Source of the DNA: Ochrobactrum sp. CGA5
GTDB taxonomy: Bacteria > Pseudomonadota > Alphaproteobacteria > Rhizobiales > Rhizobiaceae
Reading direction: 5' to 3'
DNA: 64,000 nt
Assembly (NCBI RefSeq): GCF_006345815.1
Contig: NZ_VCIG01000005.1
Location: 124,001 to 188,000 of the forward strand
Part shown: in pieces, positions 60,932 to 64,000 of the stretch
How positions within the stretch are numbered: position 1 is the first letter of the stretch
How the letters are laid out: every line of letters starts with the position of its first letter
Position numbers and translations under genes: made by a program
Notes under the pieces: model-generated
Seen by the model: only the letters and a program-made list of their open reading frames with translations
Told to the model about the DNA's origin: nothing
Databases searched by the model: none

Positions 60932-61588
60932 ATGCAACTCGATTTCTCAATCGTTCCGCCCTATACTGAGCTCCTGATGACCGGCGTCTGGTGGACGCTC
61001 ATCATCGCCGTATCCTCGTCCATTGTCAGCTTCTTCGGTGGCATCGCATTTGCCTTGCTCGTTCTCTACGGCAACTGGCTGATACGCTATCCGGTCCGCT
61101 TTTTCATCTGGCTGTTCATGGGCACGCCGCTGCTTCTGCAACTGTTTCTGCTCTACTATGGTCTCTCGCAGATCGGCATCAACATTCCGGCCGTATGGAC
61201 TGGCGTCATTGGCCTTGGCTTGCATTTCGCTGTTTATAATTCGGATATTTTCCGCACCGCCATACTGACTGTCGATCCGGGACAGAATGAAGGCGCCCGC
61301 TCGCTAGGCTTCGGCAATGGTCAGACGCTGCGCTACATCATTGTACCACAAGCTGTCCGCAACGCGCTGCCGCAGGTGGGAAACAATCTGATTGCGCTAT
61401 TGAAAGATACGGCACTCGTGTCGGTGATCGGCATTACCGAGCTGGTGCATGCATCACAGCAAGCGATCAGTGAAACCTATAGCCCGTTTGAATTCTACAT
61501 CACTGCTGCAGTGATCTTCTACATACTCAATCTCATCCTGGAAGCCGGATTGCACTGGATGGAAAAGAAAGTCGAGGCTTACCGATGA
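60932..61588 (+). CDS. amino-acid ABC transporter permease 2
   Basis: This 218-aa paralogue of permease 1 has [25 protein letters not shown] and the EAA loop [39 protein letters not shown]. The two are of equal length and in tandem, giving a heterodimeric channel. The stop overlaps the ATPase start by 4 nt. Confidence 0.92.
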   Translation: MQLDFSIVPPYTELLMTGVWWTLIIAVSSSIVSFFGGIAFALLVLYGNWLIRYPVRFFIWLFMGTPLLLQLFLLYYGLSQIGINIPAVWTGVIGLGLHFAVYNSDIFRTAILTVDPGQNEGARSLGFGNGQTLRYIIVPQAVRNALPQVGNNLIALLKDTALVSVIGITELVHASQQAISETYSPFEFYITAAVIFYILNLILEAGLHWMEKKVEAYR

Positions 61589-62349
61589 GTCATAGTAAAC
61601 CCATGGTTGAAGTGCGCGACGTCCACAAGGCTTATGGCGCACTTGAGGTTCTCAAGGGCATCAATCTGTCGGTAGAACGTGGACAGATCATCGCCATTAT
61701 TGGGCCTTCCGGTTCCGGTAAAAGTACATTGCTACGCTCCATCAACCATCTCGAAACGGTCAACTCAGGCCAGATTTTGTTAGACGGCGTTCAGGTAAAT
61801 CAGCAGTTGCAAGGGCGTGCATTCGAGCGGCACATCAATGCTGTGCGCCAGCAGATGGGCATGGTTTTCCAGCACTTCAATCTGTTTCCGCATCTCAATG
61901 TCATGGAAAATATCACGCTCGGCCCCATCAAACTGAAGGGCAAGAGCAAGCATGAAGCACAGGAGCTGGCCGTTTCGCTTTTGAAAAAGGTGGGCCTTGC
62001 CGACAAGTCTGCCATGTACCCGTCACGTCTTTCAGGCGGGCAAAAACAACGTGTAGCCATTGCCCGCGCACTTGCGATGCAGCCGAAAGTCATGTTGTTC
62101 GACGAAGCGACTTCCGCGCTCGACCCTGAACTGGTCGAGGAAGTCAATCAGGTGATGAAGCAGCTCGCGCAGGAACATATGACCATGCTCATCGTGACCC
62201 ATGAAATGCGCTTTGCCGCTGAAGTTTCCGATAAGGTGCTGTTCATGGACAAGGGCATCGTGGTCGAGGAAGGCAAGCCGGATGTGATCTTCAGTAATCC
62301 GGAAAACGAAAGAACGAGAGCGTTCCTGAGAAAGCATCTCAACCAGTAA
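61585..62349 (+). CDS. amino-acid ABC transporter ATPase
   Basis: This 254-aa ATPase has Walker [15 protein letters not shown]-loop [16 protein letters not shown], signature [16 protein letters not shown], Walker [15 protein letters not shown] (with Ala in place of the usual Pro after the catalytic Glu) and the H-loop VTHEMRFA. It overlaps the permease gene before it (ATGA). Confidence 0.93.
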   Translation: MSHSKPMVEVRDVHKAYGALEVLKGINLSVERGQIIAIIGPSGSGKSTLLRSINHLETVNSGQILLDGVQVNQQLQGRAFERHINAVRQQMGMVFQHFNLFPHLNVMENITLGPIKLKGKSKHEAQELAVSLLKKVGLADKSAMYPSRLSGGQKQRVAIARALAMQPKVMLFDEATSALDPELVEEVNQVMKQLAQEHMTMLIVTHEMRFAAEVSDKVLFMDKGIVVEEGKPDVIFSNPENERTRAFLRKHLNQ

Positions 62350-62431
62350 GTCGACGTTTAGATCAGATTGTAGACCCGTCTGTGCCTTCTTCAGGGTACG
62401 GAAACGGGCGACTATTGAGCGAGGAAAGATC

Positions 62432-64000
62432 GTGGTATCCCCAAATGAATGGAACCCGACAGAACGGGTACGAGAACTCTCTTATCGCATGGTGAAATGG
62501 CCAAGCGAGACCGGAACGCCGGACGAGGCATCGTTCGGTCCGAAGCTTGCCGAGCTTTTGCGCGAGATTCCCTATTTCCAGAAAAATCCGGACGACATTG
62601 CTGTCATTGACAGCCATGGTTCACCGATGACCAAGAATGTCATCGCGGTCGTCCGTGGCGCAGGGCGTAGAACCCTGGCTCTGGCAGGGCATTTCGATGT
62701 GGTGGAAACTGCAAACTATCGCGACTTGAAACATCTGGCTTTTGAACCGGATGCTTTACTGGAGGCACTTCTAGCCGATCTTACCAGCCGTCCGCTTGCT
62801 CCGAACGAGGAAAAGGCGCTCGCCGACTTCCAGAGTGGGAATTACATTCCCGGACGCGGCATGCTCGACATGAAGAGCGGCGTTGCCGCTGGTATCGCCA
62901 CACTGGAGCGTTTTTCGCAACAGCCGGATCGCGAGGGCAATCTGATCCTTTTTGCGACTCCCGACGAAGAGCGCGGTTCGCGAGGAATGCGCAGCCTTCG
63001 CGATGCCTTGCCTGAACTTGCCGGACGCTGGGGGCTGGATATCGTCGCCGGTATCAATCTGGATGCAACAAGCGACCAAGGCGACGGTGCGGAAGGTCGA
63101 GCCATCTATCGGGGTACGATAGGCAAACAGCTTCCCTTCGCCTTTGTGGTCGGACAGCCATCCCATGCGAGCTATCCGTTTGAAGGCGTCAGCGCACATC
63201 TTATCGCGTCCGAAATCATGCGGGCGGTGGAAGCCAATGCAGCTCTTTGCGATACGGCGGATGGCGAAATTTCGCCGCCTCCAATCTGCCTTGAAGCGCG
63301 GGATTTCCGCGGCGGCTATGAAGTCACAACGCCGGAAAGAACTTGGATCGCCTTCAACTGGCTTACCCATTCCGTTTCGCCAGATTCTTTGTTCCAGCGG
63401 TTCAAGGCGGTGGTCGGCGAGGCCCTCGATCGTGCGATCAAGCACTTTAATGTCGAGGCAGACCGTTTTGCAAAGCTGGTTGGCAGTGATGCAGATGCCA
63501 ATCACAAGGGTCGGATTCTGACTACGGCTGAGTTGCGCGCCGAGGTCCGGCGTATCGGCAGCGATGCCGCACTCAAACGGATAGCCGCACTGGAAGCTGA
63601 ACTTTCAAGCAGCGACAACCCGCTTCTTATTACACGAGAGCTCGTCAATGCCATGGTTGCAGAGGCACGTATTACAGGACCGACGGTCATTATCGGTTTC
63701 GGGAGCCTCGTCTATCCGCATGTTCATATGGGGGCAGAGACCGTTGAAGAGCAGCGTTTTGCCAAAGCCGTGGAAACCGCTCGTGTGGATATCGAACATC
63801 AGTTCGATACGACAATCCGGTATCGCGAAATCTTTGCCGGAATTTCAGACATGAGCTTCTTTGGTCACATTCCAGACGCGGCGGACAGCGAAGTCATCGC
63901 AGAGAACACGCCCGCCGCTCAGTTTATCGACTGTGCCAATCCACAGGCGCTTTCCTATCCGGTGGTGAATATCGGACCGTGGGGGCGGGAGTATCATCAG
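62432..64000 (+). CDS. M20-family peptidase, RocB-like, 3' end beyond window
   Basis: GTG 62432 follows GAGGA at 7 nt and opens 523 codons to the edge. The M20 zinc motifs are LALAGHFDVVET (His), GRGMLDMKSGVAAG (Asp) and TPDEERGSRG (Glu-Glu). The remainder (PSHASYPFEGVSAHL, FGSLVYPHVHMGAETVEEQR) resembles RocB proteins of arginine use. It follows the ABC ATPase by 82 nt and probably hydrolyses the imported compound. The stop lies outside the window. Confidence 0.85.
   Translation, partial: MVSPNEWNPTERVRELSYRMVKWPSETGTPDEASFGPKLAELLREIPYFQKNPDDIAVIDSHGSPMTKNVIAVVRGAGRRTLALAGHFDVVETANYRDLKHLAFEPDALLEALLADLTSRPLAPNEEKALADFQSGNYIPGRGMLDMKSGVAAGIATLERFSQQPDREGNLILFATPDEERGSRGMRSLRDALPELAGRWGLDIVAGINLDATSDQGDGAEGRAIYRGTIGKQLPFAFVVGQPSHASYPFEGVSAHLIASEIMRAVEANAALCDTADGEISPPPICLEARDFRGGYEVTTPERTWIAFNWLTHSVSPDSLFQRFKAVVGEALDRAIKHFNVEADRFAKLVGSDADANHKGRILTTAELRAEVRRIGSDAALKRIAALEAELSSSDNPLLITRELVNAMVAEARITGPTVIIGFGSLVYPHVHMGAETVEEQRFAKAVETARVDIEHQFDTTIRYREIFAGISDMSFFGHIPDAADSEVIAENTPAAQFIDCANPQALSYPVVNIGPWGREYHQ

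Overview
The window reads as chromosomal DNA of an alphaproteobacterium of the Brucellaceae (Ochrobactrum / Brucella sensu lato) or a close Rhizobiales relative. The reasons are a DUF2865 protein, a Rhizobiales-type ectoine/hydroxyectoine degradation locus, a PrtD/PrtE-type type I secretion pair, a PbpC/alpha-2-macroglobulin pair, and one copy of an intergenic palindromic repeat that I recall from this group. Assignment rests on family recognition only; no rRNA or tRNA is present. Coding density is high, with many TGATG/ATGA start-stop overlaps. The AT-rich gaps lie at about 7.87-8.25, 11.4-11.6, 13.5-13.7 and 30.3-31.6 kb.

Region A (1-22.6 kb) is a surface-polysaccharide and type I secretion island. 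On the minus strand are a TTG-started 753-aa glycosyltransferase (GT), a methyltransferase, a GT4, a membrane-anchored coiled-coil protein and a large GT-like protein that runs off the left edge. A small RTX protein and its T1SS adaptor and ABC exporter lie upstream on the same strand. On the plus strand are a MarR-type regulator, a GT4, an uncharacterised 500-aa protein, a GT2-GT4 fusion, two tandem polysaccharide pyruvyltransferases, an exported clan GH-A glycosidase and an SGNH hydrolase. The exact 13-mer TTCAAAATTTGAA occurs upstream of the RTX gene, the MarR gene and the plus-strand biosynthetic operon, which suggests one regulon. Several minus-strand proteins also share a GW-xx-DP module.

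Region B (22.6-32.8 kb) holds pbpC and a giant alpha-2-macroglobulin with a PAN-like domain and an intact CxEQ thioester, then a gene-poor AT-rich stretch with small genes and a DUF2865 protein. Region C (33-47.3 kb) holds fdhA and a complete-looking ectoine/hydroxyectoine uptake and catabolism locus: enuR, ehuABCD, eutB, eutC, eutD (doeA), eutE (doeB), a doeX-like Lrp regulator, and doeC-like and doeD-like genes. eutA is not present.

Region D (47.3-53.9 kb) is housekeeping and stress: DUF488, a GST, NDH-2, a MarR regulator divergent from DUF899 and VOC proteins, a ROK kinase and cutC. Region E (54-55.1 kb) is metA with a structured leader that folds like a SAM-I-clan riboswitch; the enzyme carries Glu111, which predicts acetyl-CoA use. 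Region F (55.2-64 kb) holds a GH25 lipoprotein, a MocR regulator divergent from a PPOX-fold protein, and an Lrp regulator divergent from an amino-acid ABC transporter that leads into a RocB-like M20 peptidase cut by the right edge.
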